The translations under genes were made by a program, and so were the position numbers. A stretch of 64,000 bases of DNA from NCBI RefSeq assembly GCF_932276165.1, contig NC_063983.1, positions 9,183,501-9,247,500 on the forward strand, in the 5' to 3' direction. Source of the DNA: Plutella xylostella (lineage: Eukaryota; Arthropoda; Insecta; Lepidoptera; Plutellidae). Of the stretch, positions 45,233 to 56,510 are shown in pieces (the stretch's first letter is position 1; each line of letters begins with the position of its first letter). Under the pieces are notes generated by a model. That model had not been told where the DNA came from. It worked only from the letters and a program-made list of their open reading frames with translations, and searched no databases.

Positions 45233-46959
45233 GCTGCCGTGATGGATGCCCGACTGAGACCGTCTCAGATAACCCCTTTTGTTCTGCTCCAGAATAAGGC
45301 GAGAATCACTCGCTTTATGTCCTGAAACTTTAAAGATTAGGTATCTGTACCAGAAGTGACTGATAGTGTAAAGGAATCTTTTTCTTTTAGTTAGGTAGTG
45401 GGAAAGAAAATCTCGATGAAATTCTTTAAGTTGTGGTAGATTTGTAGTTAAGTCGGGGCAAAGTTAATTTGAACCTATATTTCCCGTTGTTTCGTGTAAT
45501 CAATTTTTATTTTAATACAGGTATGAAAATATTGATTAATTTACGTGTTTGTGTAGCTCATTCGCAAAGTGAGGCAAGAAATCTAATATAAGGACCTTAG
45601 GATATTGGTCACCACGCTAGCAGTACGATATTACCTCAACTTGATGAAACCGTTGACCTAAGCTAGATCTAGATTCTAGATCTTAAGTAACCCGGGGTCG
45701 TTTACCCGCATATTATCCATTGTATTGCCACCCCCGCCCCCTCGCCCCGCGCCCCTCACCCCGCTTTGAAATGCTACAAGCGAAATGAAATGGACCTTAT
45801 ATTTTTTATGTGTGATACTGATACGATATCGGTTTTATAAGGGTTTCTTTTTCCTATTGAAGTACTTTTGGCAATCACACCCGACCAAAAGTGTGGTTTT
45901 ATAACTATATAAACTTATTTTTTTAACTAAGTAATTGGTAATTTTTTTAATAAAGTTGTATAGATGCATTTTTTTCCTGTGATCCTTTCTGCCAACTAAT
46001 ATAGGTTAACAACTTGTTAATAATAAAAAGAGACAATAAGGCAGTTCACATTTTAATAAACTGTAATTTCTAACAACGTCTGCTCTTTTAACGTTAGCTA
46101 AACGTTGTAAAACGTAAGGGTTGAAAGGCGAAAACGATGTTACGTAGAAAAATAGATCGGCACGGGGGAAAAGAATAGCCACTTTCCTCTTTGAAATAAG
46201 CTCAAGTGTGCTCTCGGGTAAAAGCTGCGTAGTTGCTGCACTTTTTATGTCAAGTACAGTCGGAAGAATGAATAAATAGCCTTGTATTCGTATTCATTGT
46301 TTATTTTCCTATTTTTAGTAATGTCTATGCAGTAGTTTAGTACAGAAATATTTTATATTTTGATAGATAGGATTTTATTTTTCAGTTTGAGTACTACATG
46401 AAATGTTGTATTTTTTATACCAAAGACAAGAAATTTATTGAAATTCGTGATCGTTAGTCAGTAAATAATCATTAAAATGAAATACAGATAAGGAAGTTTC
46501 CCCGTTGTTAAACCACTTTGCTCTTAAATACATATTTAAAAGATGCCTTCAGCGATTCATCTCAATTTGAAAATAATTTCGGTCTGATAAGCATTATTTA
46601 TAAAGGATTTATGAATCGGTGGAAAATTTCAGCTTTTCAGTCGCTCTCTTATCTGCTCAGTTAATCGAGAAAATTTTGTATTTATGGAGCGCTATAATGT
46701 TGAAATTATGGTTGAAATCGTTAATTTTAAAATGGAAAATGGATTGAATCAATCACGTGGAATGGGGAACACGTTATGTTGATCAGGGTAGTTTTTTTTC
46801 GGGTTTTAGATGTACTCTAACAGTAATTAACATACTCAGTTCTCACCCCTTCTTTCATTGGAAGTGGACCAGCAGTGGAGACGTGATGCTTTTTATGATA
46901 ATCTTTCAAAACTCGTGATTTTTTTTTGTGGTTATTTATTACTGTATTGTTTGTTGCAG
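45233..46959. other. Intron stretch before the second GTPase exon
   Basis: AT-rich. A palindromic AGATCTAGATTCTAGATCT lies near 45665, and a C-rich run (CCACCCCCGCCCCCTCG) near 45729. The last 15 bases form the acceptor. Confidence 0.45.
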
Positions 46960-47047
46960 GCATACTCCCCGACGGGGTTCGAGAAGTACGGGTGCGCGTG
47001 CGCCGTCGCCGACTACAAGGTCAACTTCTCCGTGTGGGACACTTCCG
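46960..47047 (+). CDS. Rnd-like Rho GTPase, switch I/WDTSG exon
   Basis: Bounded by TGTTTGTTGCAG| and |GTGAGT. It reads AYSPTGFEKYGCACAVADYK then VNFSVWDTS plus one base of Gly. AYSPTGFEKY corresponds to the switch I stretch (YVPTVFENY in Rho proteins) and keeps the essential Thr. WDTSG replaces the usual WDTAG, a mark of Rnd proteins. It enters in phase 0 from the P-loop exon and leaves in phase 1, matching the next exon at 63934. The reading frame that runs through both splice sites is not the product. Confidence 0.9.
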
Positions 47048-47124
47048 GTGAGTTCATGCCTTTGTTTATATACAGGGTGTTGGAAAATGGGTGCAGTAAG
47101 ATGCTCTATGGATGCCAAATTATA

Positions 47125-47340
47125 CTGACGGGCAATGAAAATGTTCTACTTACAAAATGTCGTCACCAAATAACTCCAATTAGAATTTATGAAAAATATC
47201 CACTTACCTTTTTAGCTGATCATATTTCAATGCGCTGTTAAATATGCTTCAATATCGCAGAAGGCGTCATTAAGCTAGTACCTATTTTCCGTTTAGGAGT
47301 AATTTGGTGCTATTACCGCTGGAACTTTTTCATTTCTCGA
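47125..47340. mobile_element. MITE with CACTCACGGGCAATGAAAA ends, diverged copy
   Basis: Left CTGACGGGCAATGAAAATGT, body with GTCGTCACCAAATAACTCC and AGAAGGCGTCATTAAG, right GGAACTTTTTCATTTCTCGA. TA at 47123-47124. Both ends have decayed. Confidence 0.65.
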
Positions 47341-47693
47341 ATAATACACCACAACTACACAAGTACGGATATTATAATTTGAAAACTTTGGTGAACGTTT
47401 CAAAAGAGTCTAGGGCATCAGCAAAAGCTGTGCATTACCTGAAATACTGAAAGAGGATCGCTTCAGGGGTTCCGCTTCCGCCACTTTATCTGAAACACTT
47501 GAAAACTACAGACTGACTATAAATCTAGACTTTTCGACAAGCTGAAACTACTTAGTTAGAACATAGATAGCCTAAGTAGAGTGGATACTGCTATCATTTA
47601 ATAATACCTAGACGAAGTTTCAGTTCTATATTCACGTAATTTATTAAAAAAAAAATGAAATGAAATGTTTAAGTACATATTACTCAAGTTAAA

Positions 47694-47905
47694 AAAAACA
47701 CAAAACGTCGACACCAAATTGCCCCAATTTATTTACCGTATCATCGAAATTTTTAAGAAAATATTTACGTTTTTAGTTAGAATATTATGAACTTACTTCA
47801 ATATTGCCGACGGCGCTGCGTCATTAAGTTAATTAATCCCTTTTCCATTTAGGAGTAACTTGCTGCTAAACTGGATCTTTTTCATTGATAGCGAGTGTAG
47901 TTTTA
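47694..47905. mobile_element. MITE of the same family, degraded copy
   Basis: Shares CGTCGACACCAAATTG, TTTACGTTTTTAGTTAG and TAGGAGTAACTTG with 48120-48300. The left end is missing. Confidence 0.6.
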
Positions 47906-48097
47906 CGAAGACAGTGGCTCCACCACTATTGGCAACAACAACACGAAGACACTGTAGCGAAGTGGCAACGTTTGTCGCTATAAGTGCTATAACAGACCGA
48001 CAGACCGTATAGCGGTCATCCATTCAATCCACTTGAGTGCAACCATAACTCTGTGAGGAACTACCTATTCTGTTCACTTGTTTTGAATCCAAAGATA

Positions 48098-48337
48098 CAC
48101 TCACGGGCAATGAAAAAGTTCCACTCACAAAATGCCGACACAATATTTTTTTAAACATTTACCTTTAAATTTGAATAAAATATTACCGTATTTAGTTGGT
48201 AATATCTTGATGCTCCGTTTAATATACTTTAATGGTGCAGAATGCATCATTAACTCATTAAGTTAGCCTTTTCCGCTTAGGAGTAATGTAGTGCTTCTCT
48301 CTAAACCTTTGTGGAACCTTTTCATTGCCCGTGAGTG
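48098..48337. mobile_element. MITE with CACTCACGGGCAATGAAAA ends, complete copy
   Basis: Clean ends CACTCACGGGCAATGAAAAA and TTTTCATTGCCCGTGAGTG with TA at 48096-48097 and 48338-48339; 240 bp. The best-preserved member in the window. Confidence 0.82.
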
Positions 48338-48427
48338 TATTTCCTTACTATGACGTAGACTAAACATAACATTGGCTCTTTAAATACCGAAACCATGACA
48401 AAATTTTGAGCACTAAGTACTTATAGT

Positions 48428-48608
48428 ACGTACGGGTAGACGAGTTCTCGAGTGGAGACCACACACCGAACAGGCAAACGCAGTGTGGGACGCTCCTGCA
48501 CGCTGGACCCACGACCTTAGGCGATAACGGCTGGATGAGGAAGGCTGGGGACCGAGTGTTGTGGCGCTTCTTGGGAGAGGCCTATGTCCAGCAGTGGATG
48601 ATTGTTTA
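48428..48608 (+). pseudogene. RTE-like 3' fragment
   Basis: Encodes, with frame breaks, the tail of an RTE-like protein (VLEWRP-like start, RW.DD region, then GEAYVQQW) and ends GGCCTATGTCCAGCAGTGGA. Closely related to 26893-27180. Confidence 0.75.
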
Positions 48609-49555
48609 CTGATCATAAAGTACTTAAATGTGAATTAAGTGTTCATAGTAGGGTCGTACAGTGTGAGATTTCATTTGAACTAATTAGTAGAACGGAACTC
48701 CTGCAGTGAGCTATTCAAACAAATCGCTATCCAGTCGGTATAGTAGATATTTTCAAGATGTTATATGTATTGCGGAGACATTTAAAGTTATATAACTAAC
48801 TGTCTAATACTGCAAATTGAATTGGTATATTTTTTTATTTTTTTATTATTATTTAAGGACTACAAAACAGACAAGTACCTACAATTTAACTTATATATTA
48901 AAGATAAATTACATGGTATATGTACCTACTAATAAATGTAGCCACAACACGTAAGAAAGTATATTAACTTCATTACTTATTGGAAACGCTTATTAAAATT
49001 AAAATTACTTGGAAATACTGGATAGTCAGTAGACTATTAAAGATATTTTCATGCGACTTGAATTGGTTCGCTACTTTATTACCTAGGTTTTTTTTCTAAA
49101 TTATTGACGATTTATCCATTGTTCGTGAGTGTAATAATATTTCATATACTTACTGATATTTTCATAAATTGTTGTTTTATATATAGTCCATGTTTAAATT
49201 CAAATTACACAAATACCTATGTACCTATCTATATTATATTAAAAACCGTATTCAAGACAGTCCATCTATCCCTTCGTACACACGTTACCGTAAACGTCTA
49301 ACGTATAATACCTTCTCTTTTTCGGTCAATGGTTGAGAACAAGAGCAATAAAGCCTTAACGTAAGTTTGCAGGCTATATTCCCAGCCGCGTTTTCATCAA
49401 GTAACTAAATACAATTTAGTATCCCACTAAACTAGTTTATGTAAACAATGTTAACTTCATTAACTTGCTTGCCAAGATGAAAATCGTTACAATTTACTAG
49501 TTAGCCGTAATTCAGTTTGCAGAACATAGTAATACTATGTTTTATGTAGCTTTCA
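48609..49555. other. Intron stretch without recognised gene
   Basis: AT-rich with short frames only. Confidence 0.5.
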
Positions 49556-49766
49556 TCCTAACTAATATTATAAATGCGAAAGTAACTGTGTCTGTCTGTC
49601 TGTCTGTCTGTCTGTTACTCTTTCACGCCAAAACTACTGAACGGATTTGAATGAAATTTGGTATACATACGGTCTAGACCCTGGGAAAGAACATAAGATA
49701 CGTTTTATCCCGGAATTCCCACGGGAAAACTTTTTAAGGCGAAGTGAAGCGCGCGGGAACAGCTAG
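49556..49766 (+). mobile_element. Helitron-like repeat, copy 3 (complete)
   Basis: Begins TCCTAACTAATATTATAAAT, has a (CTGT)n run, GGTCTAGACCCTGGGAAAG, and ends CGGGAACAGCTAG before T. The 5'-TC, the 3'-CTAG and the GC-rich hairpin near the 3' end fit a non-autonomous Helitron. Confidence 0.75.
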
Positions 49767-49895
49767 TATTTCATATACTGGGAGGTCACTCTCTAAATCG
49801 ACGAACGAAGTATTGCAAAAGATAGAGTCGTTGCTAGCGAAACGCTATGAAGCGAGGGTACACCCGTGTCCGCGTTGTTATATGTATGAAGCTTA

Positions 49896-50103
49896 GGCCT
49901 GGGTCTCCTATTTTATGCTATATGCGGCGTCCGACTTTGACGTAAACGTTTCGATCAACGTCCTACGGCCTACCTACGGCGTCTACGCGCCAACGTCGGC
50001 GTGTGAGGGAGACCGCAACAGTACATTTCTATAGTGAGCATCGTGACGCGGCCTACGGAGTGACGCTGGACGCGACCTACGGCGGAAATAGGAGACCCGG
50101 GCC
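49896..50103. mobile_element. PIF/Harbinger-type MITE (TTA duplication)
   Basis: Ends GGCCTGGGTCTCCTATTT and AAATAGGAGACCCGGGCC are inverse, with TTA at 49893-49895 and 50104-50106. The body is CG-rich with repeated CCTACGGCG words, unlike the flanks. Confidence 0.75.
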
Positions 50104-50388
50104 TTATTAGGAAAAACAACGGAAACTGCAGCGATAACGTCATCGTCACCGTCAATATAAACCCCCAAAGTACCTTTGAAAACATTGAAACATATTTATT
50201 AGTAAGTTTTTACATTACACGTCAAAAATTTCGTTAGAAACTATGTTACAAATATTATATTAATTATAAGTAACTATAATATTCATTATGTTAACAATAA
50301 TTTTAATCAATAGTTTAAAAATGTACTCGTAATCAAATCACATTAATTAAAATAATTAAAAAATGATTAAAATAGTCATAGTAACATA

Positions 50389-50594
50389 TCCTAACTAATA
50401 TTGTAAATGTGAAAGTAACTGTGTCTGTCTGTCTGTCTGTCTGTTACTCTTTCACGCCAAAACTACTGAACGGATTTGAATGAAATTTAGTATACATATA
50501 GTCTAGACCCTGAGAAAGAACAAAGGCTGCTTTTTATCCCGGAATTCCCACGGGAAAACTTTTTAAGGCGAAGCGAAGCTTGCGGGAACAGCTA
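50389..50594 (+). mobile_element. Helitron-like repeat, copy 4
   Basis: Same layout as 49556-49766, about 620 bases further on, starting TCCTAACTAATATTGTAAAT and ending GCGGGAACAGCTA. Confidence 0.73.
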
Positions 50595-50822
50595 TTTGAA
50601 ATAATTATACAGATAACCTAGAAACGATTCAGTGGAATAGAGCTTTTGCTAGTTATTGAACATCCTGTATGTACATATAATATTATGCATTATTTATACT
50701 TTCAAATACAAAAACCGCAGTCGTGTCAATCGCCATGATGAGTTTCACAATAAATTCCATATAAATTCATATTTGTATACTGTTCGTGTTTACTCGGGAG
50801 GCCTCGTGCGTGCAAAATTGAT

Positions 50823-50830
50823 ATCGGAAT
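50823..50830. repeat. Target-site duplication, left, of P-like element
   Basis: ATCGGAAT here is repeated at 54051-54058. Confidence 0.85.
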
Positions 50831-51058
50831 CATAGACTTAGTATATACTAGCGTATAGACGAACAAAGCGAGAAAGGGAGAAGAAAATCCCCTACGGAAA
50901 TTTGGCAAGATAGAAAAGGATAGCGAATCCAATGAAACTGTGACTGGTTTTGAAAGACAGAGCGTCACAATTCAGCACGCGGAAAAACAACCCCTTAGTA
51001 TTTTGGATTTTTTGCGTACATCGTGGTTTATTTTCAGTAAATCTAATTGTATTCAACA

Positions 51059-51129
51059 ATGGCTACATGTTCTGTGAGTGATTGTGGTGTTAATAATAGA
51101 AATAATCCTGAAAATTGCACATTTCACAG
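51059..51129 (+). pseudogene. THAP-domain exon 1 of the P-like element
   Basis: MATCSVSDCGVNNRNN then PENCTFHR, ending at a good donor (CACAG|GTAAAT). The start with Cys four residues before the next Cys and the FHR end match the N-terminal half of a THAP zinc finger (C2CH), which reads target DNA. This exon is intact; its partner exon 2 is not, so the gene is called broken. Confidence 0.75.
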
Positions 51130-51449
51130 GTAAATACCAAAATCGTCATCACTACCATGACCCGTTTATTTTTGGTTAAAATTGGTCTTTTATCCTGTAT
51201 TAAATATAAAATAATGCCAATGCTGATGTTTACTTTCATATTTTGTGTATGTGGAAGTCCATTTGTTAATAATTTACATGATTTTAGTGGATATATTTTT
51301 CATCAATTTATTTTACATGTACGCTAGGGATTGACTCAAATTAATCGATATCATTATCGATATTTTATCTTGAATGATACCTATGAAAATAAATGCTAGC
51401 TTGCGTTTAACGTCTCGTATCAGAACCATTTTGTCAGGGCAAGGTAGGT

Positions 51450-53469
51450 GGGCAGTTCTTCTTTTTAACCTACATAATGAGTAAAAAATTATCCCAAATT
51501 CGAAAAAAAAAACTATAGCTTTTTGGTGAACTCTTATCATTTTTATGATAGATTCATGTCTATTCTATCGAAAAAGGTAGTTGGCCGCGTAGTTTACCAA
51601 TTTTTTCAATATTTTAAGGACATAATACGTGGATAAGGCACAAAAAATTACACCTTCGTCACATTATCTTTTATTTTTTTTTAACGAGATAGTCTTCGTC
51701 GTTTGAAATGAAACTTTTTTGATACGCTAATAAACTAAATACCATTTTAGAAAACATATGAAGGAATGGATTTTTAGTAATAACAAAATATTTATTAAGT
51801 AGTTATTACCACTCTGTCACAATTTCAGCTAAAATGAAGCTTGTTTTTGTTATAAATATTTTTTCGCTGCTAATTACAGTAAAAAATTAACAGCATAGAC
51901 GTTAACATCAATGACTAAATTTAATATGATTTTTCCAAAGTTGTACTATTTATAACATAACATATAAACGACCAAAAATAAGTTGACTACCAGGAGACAC
52001 CAATCGTTACAAAGTGGTAAACGATGTGACAGAGTTGTTATTCTATTAAATATTTGGCAGGGTTTTGGAATAAAACAGTTTTATTTAATAAGAATAATTT
52101 AGTAACTTACATATAAATCATTATGGTTTCAATTTAGTCAAAGAATTAACTGGAGATATCTTTATAATTAGTATAACTAATTAAAATCACACTTGAGAAC
52201 CTCTGGAGACTGAAATATCCGTATTTCAGGAACTTAAAGGACAAATTTGTTCCAACTACATAAATTAATGTTAATCTGCAGAAATAATATTTTCGACAAA
52301 CTAAAATTTAAGTAATATAACGAAAAATTACGTAATTTCTTAAAGTTTTAATCAGCCATATTTCGAAAGTACAGAAGTGGCTCTTAGAACTTGAAAAACT
52401 ATTTTTTTTTCTTTTTTAATTACCTTAGAAGCTGGAAGGACTTTAATGAAATCATCAAACATCCGATAAATCAATCTCCACCATATTAAACAGTCTACCA
52501 CATTCATCGTTTGTTCTTGAGAACAATAGCACGAAATCACCTTTTTCACTAACGAAACTTTTTATTACTGCAGCGCAAGTGTATTGGACGTTCCTTTCGC
52601 TTCGTACTTTAACCAAAATGTGTAGTTTCTCTTCAATTTTTCGTTGATGAATATCCTCAGGTTGGAGTGTTTGGTAAGAATGTGACAGATTTGTCGTGTG
52701 ACAGAGGGGTAAAATGTATTGCAAAGTCGAATAGTATTTAAATAGTAACATAAAATGTATTATTCACATGTTGATTGCAAAGTAATCGTTATTACCAATG
52801 CGTAAATAGCAAAATAATAATTTAAATATATTTTATTTTAACAATTATCTACGTGACGAAGCTGTCGCCGAATAAACACACGCACCTCCTGTCACACTTT
52901 GCGGGTGGCCGATACGCGGTGTCTGGATCTCTAAGGGGAAATCTTACCAAGGGGGAAAAGGAGATCTTAAACTCTGATCGATGGCAATAAGGACGAGTGG
53001 CTCAAACAAATATTTTAAATGGCAACCTACGTGACAGAGTGTAACTACTAAAACATTGGGTGGTGAGAGACAATTTCTCAACAATTTTTATAAATATTTC
53101 AGAAATATTTTTAAAATAAATATTTTGTTTTACTAAATAAGTAATACCTTCTGGAGTTTAAATAAAATTGTATATTTTATCTCGTCATATATTTTTTTTC
53201 TAACATTATGAAATATACGCAGGATGAAGTGGCAGGAGACAGCCAAGATTCGTATGAAATACACCTCTGTCACGCGGATTTACCACTCTGTAACGTAATT
53301 TTAAATACAAAAATATAAATTTATATTTTTGTAAACGTTCACGGCAGTTGTGTTTTTAGTACAATGCACGTTGAAATATAAATAAATAAATAAATATTTG
53401 TAAAACTCATGATATTTTCCTCACAACTGGTGGAGACACAGTTATGTAGGTTAAAAAGAAGAACTGCCC
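51450..53469. mobile_element. Nested DNA transposon with 28-bp inverted ends
   Basis: Ends GGGCAGTTCTTCTTTTTAAC (continuing to 28 bp, perfect) at 51450-51477 and the inverse at 53442-53469, flanked by AGGT on both sides (51446-51449 and 53470-53473). CTCTGTCAC or its inverse GTGACAGAG recurs at about 51813, 52026, 52697, 53034 and 53264. The superfamily is not clear; a 4-bp duplication excludes Tc1, hAT and P types. The only sizeable frames are in the minus strand at 52352-52751. Confidence 0.75.
52352..52751 (-). pseudogene. Transposon protein C-terminal fragment, frameshifted
   Basis: Two overlapping minus frames continue one another: one has ILVKVRSERNVQYTCAAVIK and NMVEIDLSDV, the other DDFIKVLPASKVIKKEK. 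Together they look like the C-terminal module (valine-rich strand, then a D-D-hydrophobic-P motif) found in many predicted insect transposon proteins. I cannot assign the family. It is broken by a frameshift near 52480. Confidence 0.4.
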
Positions 53470-53527
53470 AGGTACATCTTTTAACAAATACATAAACTAA
53501 TTATTTTCTATAATTTGTCCAACAGAT

Positions 53528-53698
53528 TGCCTCCATAGATTTTACTATAATAAGAGGAAAGTGGTTGAGATTAGTTGGACGCGTTGGTTGGAATCCAAAG
53601 AAGAACTCTACCATTTGCAGCAATTCGACTTAAGAATGAATGTAAAAAAACTTAATAATTTAGGAAACGAAACTGTAATGAACCAGTTAAATAAATAA
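53528..53698 (+). pseudogene. THAP exon 2 of the P-like element, frameshifted
   Basis: After the acceptor GTCCAACAG, the frame that follows exon 1 gives only a few residues before a stop. Another frame reads IIRGKWLRLVGRVGWNPKK and STICSN, the W...W.P...ICS pattern of the second half of a THAP domain. The expected Cys-x2-His is lost by a small deletion near 53610, after which a third frame continues FDLRMNVKKLNNLG to a stop at 53696. Two frameshifts make it non-functional. Confidence 0.72.
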
Positions 53699-53767
53699 AT
53701 ATGTGGGAACATCTCAGACACGGCCATCCGAGGCCTGTAATATGGGTCAGACAGATGATATATCTAA
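53699..53767 (-). repeat. SINE type II tail fragment
   Basis: ATGTGGGAACATCTCAGACA with CGGCCATCCGAGG matches the tail of 9901-9990. Confidence 0.7.
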
Positions 53768-54058
53768 GATTGTTCTGTTTAAAAGTCAATAAAATAAGGA
53801 GCTATGAATAAAGTGTTTTTATTTTTATTTATGCATTTTTTTACACTATGTCAAAATTATAATCTGGATAACAACAGTCTATGGAACAACTCTCTCCAAG
53901 GGTCGAACATCGAACTTCAATAACTTATCGATGGTCCTCCAAAGTAAAGAAAGGTACATCACTAGCTAATGCACACACTGAAAAATCAAAATTGGTCACG
54001 TTTTATCGATCTGTCAGTTCGTCTATACGCTAGTATATACTAAGTCTATGATCGGAAT

Positions 54059-55540
54059 AGTCTGTTGTTTACAGCCGGCTAGCCCACTCTGTTGGTATTG
54101 GTACTCCCGTCTGATTGATTATACACGAGAATATAACGAAATACGTATATGTATACATATGTTTACAATATAATGTAAACAACATAATTGTGTAAATTTC
54201 ATATATACTTACTAGTAGTGAGCGATGTAGTTTTATAACAGATTTTACAGCATAATTTTCATTTTAAATCATGTTATTTAGATAAGCGAATCATTCTGAA
54301 TAACTATTGGTCTAGAATAGAGTATAGAATAGAATACTCATCATTATATCGAACCATGAAAATATTTTTTTACAAAATAATTTATAAATAAAACACCACA
54401 AAAAGTCGGCTTCTTTGCTTAAAGCAATCTCTACCACACAACCTTTCTTCTAAACCTGTTGCGTGAAAGAAAAAATGCATCACCTCTTCTTCATACCACT
54501 TTTGTAGCACCCTGCCGTACCCATTGACTTATATATTACTAGCGTAAGGACAGGCCCAACCGTTCTAGAAAATGACACTCTCGCGTTGCCCCTAAAATCT
54601 CATAAATCTGTCATAATTTGTATGAATTAGGGCCAGCGAGCGGGTGCCATTTTCTTATGACAAAACGTTCTGACGGGCGTTGGCCGTACCTATGTATTCA
54701 TGTATTGTAGTACAACCATTGTGGTAAAATGATATGACGATACACATCAGCATACTCCATTAAATTATTATCATTTCGCCACATCACATAAGAGTCGCTA
54801 AATTGGATTGGATTGCTTGTACAGTACTCAAAACAATTCAATTACCAAGTTATGTTAATTTAATTTCGCTAACGCTACCCGTTGTTTTGCACGGACGTAT
54901 TTTAAATGAGGTAGTTTTTTTGCTTTTGCCGACGCTCCCTTATTCAAGATTGAGGCTAAAGAAGATAAATATCTACTTTTACCTTTAGATAAAGGATAAA
55001 ACGATAAAGGATGCAACATAACATCACACACAAAAAAACAAATTAATTGCTCAATATAAAGGGCATATTATATTTAGGTACCCGCCAACGGGGATATCAC
55101 TGATAAAATTTAACCCCTATCAGCTGAGCCGAACCATAGACAATACATTGGAAGCTCGCGCTAATGGAAACGTCAACGACACACCTATAGATCCGACTAA
55201 TCGGCAGGAGCCTAACTAATAGTCGTAGTGAAACTACTGTTCACACTGCGAGCTGGAATAGAATCCGCTGTCACTGCATTCAGGACAATTTGTGTATGGA
55301 AATGTTATATGAAGCCTTTATGTTTACACCTAACTACACAGTGTATCACGAATATATCTTTGATCAAAATATCCTTCCGCCCTAAGGTTGGCTGGAAAAA
55401 ATCGCTTTAAGCGATAAGACCGCCATTTTTGTACATAAATGTGTTAGTATTTAAGTTAAGTAAGTTTATTTTATGTGTGTGTACAAATAAAGAATATTCT
55501 ATCTATATCTATATATATCAGAAGGTAGCAAAAACACTTA
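54059..55540. other. Intron stretch without recognised gene
   Basis: Short frames only; a TACAGGGTGTTG-type end may lie near 54500. Nothing else is recognised. Confidence 0.45.
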
Positions 55541-55659
55541 CCCCCTTATTCATAGAGAAGTTACAGAACGTTTTAACTAATAAACTGTTTTGTCCCTCTC
55601 TGTCAAAGAACAAATTGTATTTGTTAAAACGTATTGTAACTTTTCTATGAATAAGGGGG
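55541..55659. mobile_element. Foldback MITE with TTA duplication
   Basis: Left CCCCCTTATTCATAGAGAAG and right CTTTTCTATGAATAAGGGGG are inverse over about 40 bases, with TTA at 55538-55540 and 55660-55662. The size and TTA fit PIF/Harbinger-type MITEs. Confidence 0.8.
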
Positions 55660-55864
55660 TTAAGATTTACTGGTCTATCGACATCTATGAAAGCAATAGA
55701 CTTGTATGTGCCTAGACTTTATTCTAAAGTTTATTTCTACAACCTGAGCGGTACTTACATTATATACCTACTTATATGGTTATAGAAAGTAAATAAACGA
55801 GACGCCATCAACAGTTAAGCTGGGATGTAACTGTGGGCTAGGTACAGGTTACACCAGATATAAG

Positions 55865-55985
55865 TGCTTTTTTTTTTATTTATTTTTCTTCATTGCACAA
55901 TATACAAAAGTAATTATGTACAATTAGGTGGACTTAATGCTAAAAGCATTTTCTACCAGTCAACCTGCAGGAGGTACAGGGAGTA
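55865..55985 (-). repeat. LINE 3'-tail-like repeat
   Basis: TTTATTTATTTTTCTTCATTGCACAATA-type start and GGTGGACTTAATGCTAAAAG, also found at 59262-59355. An inverted poly-A-like end suggests a non-LTR tail. Confidence 0.5.
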
Positions 55986-56280
55986 AAATGTATGGGAGTG
56001 CAAAAAAAAAGAACTTAGTTAAGACAATTTTAGCAAAGAAAACTAAATATGTACTACTACTACTTAAATACTGCTTTATAGTTTTATAATATCTTAATAT
56101 TTATAGGTACTATTTTAGTTTAGGTTTATTAGTCGTAGATCACATTTTATTCTGTTTTATTTAATAAATCTCAGTGCTTACCTACAAGGTACCTTAAACA
56201 CAAAAACTTTAAGTAGATTGTGATCTATCCTTAGTTTTATACGAAATATACTTTGGTCTTAGATTAACAATGTACCTACG

Positions 56281-56500
56281 AACAAGATGGAGTCAGGTCA
56301 AAAGAAATGTCTCGACAAATAACACCCCACTTCTTTCACTGAGCTCTTATTTTGAATTAGTTCCGTTAGAAGATTGGTGACTTTATTCATTGGTACAATG
56401 GTTGTCATTAGGTTAAACTTAAAACCGTTTGACAATAAGCATAAACCGGTCATTTTTTGTTGCTTTTTTGTGTGCGATACTCCGTCTTGTTAGTATAGCG
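56281..56500. repeat. Dispersed repeat shared with 33901-34095
   Basis: The second copy of the CAAATAACACCCCA / TGGTTGTCATTAGGTT repeat; it ends right beside the Harbinger-type element. Confidence 0.6.
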
Positions 56501-56510
56501 TTAATCTAAG

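Larger units (their letters stand above)
50831..54050 (+). mobile_element. P-element-like transposon with broken THAP gene
   Basis: A perfect 34-bp inverted repeat (50831-50864 and 54017-54050; begins CATAGACTTAGTATATACTA) with an 8-bp target duplication. The P superfamily makes 8-bp duplications, its ends start CA, and its transposase begins with a THAP zinc finger; here a THAP-type first exon lies about 230 bases inside the left end. The coding region is broken and most of the transposase is absent. A second transposon (51450-53469) sits in the intron. Without it the element is about 1.2 kb. A hAT origin is less likely because of the THAP exon. Confidence 0.78.

Noticed and set aside
46858..47241. 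127-codon frame around the second GTPase exon
   Set aside because: It reads through both splice sites; only 46960-47047 is coding.
55660..55662. Alternative reading of the 55541-55659 foldback as a microRNA precursor
   Set aside because: Inverse ends with a TTA direct repeat on both sides are better explained by a PIF/Harbinger-type MITE.
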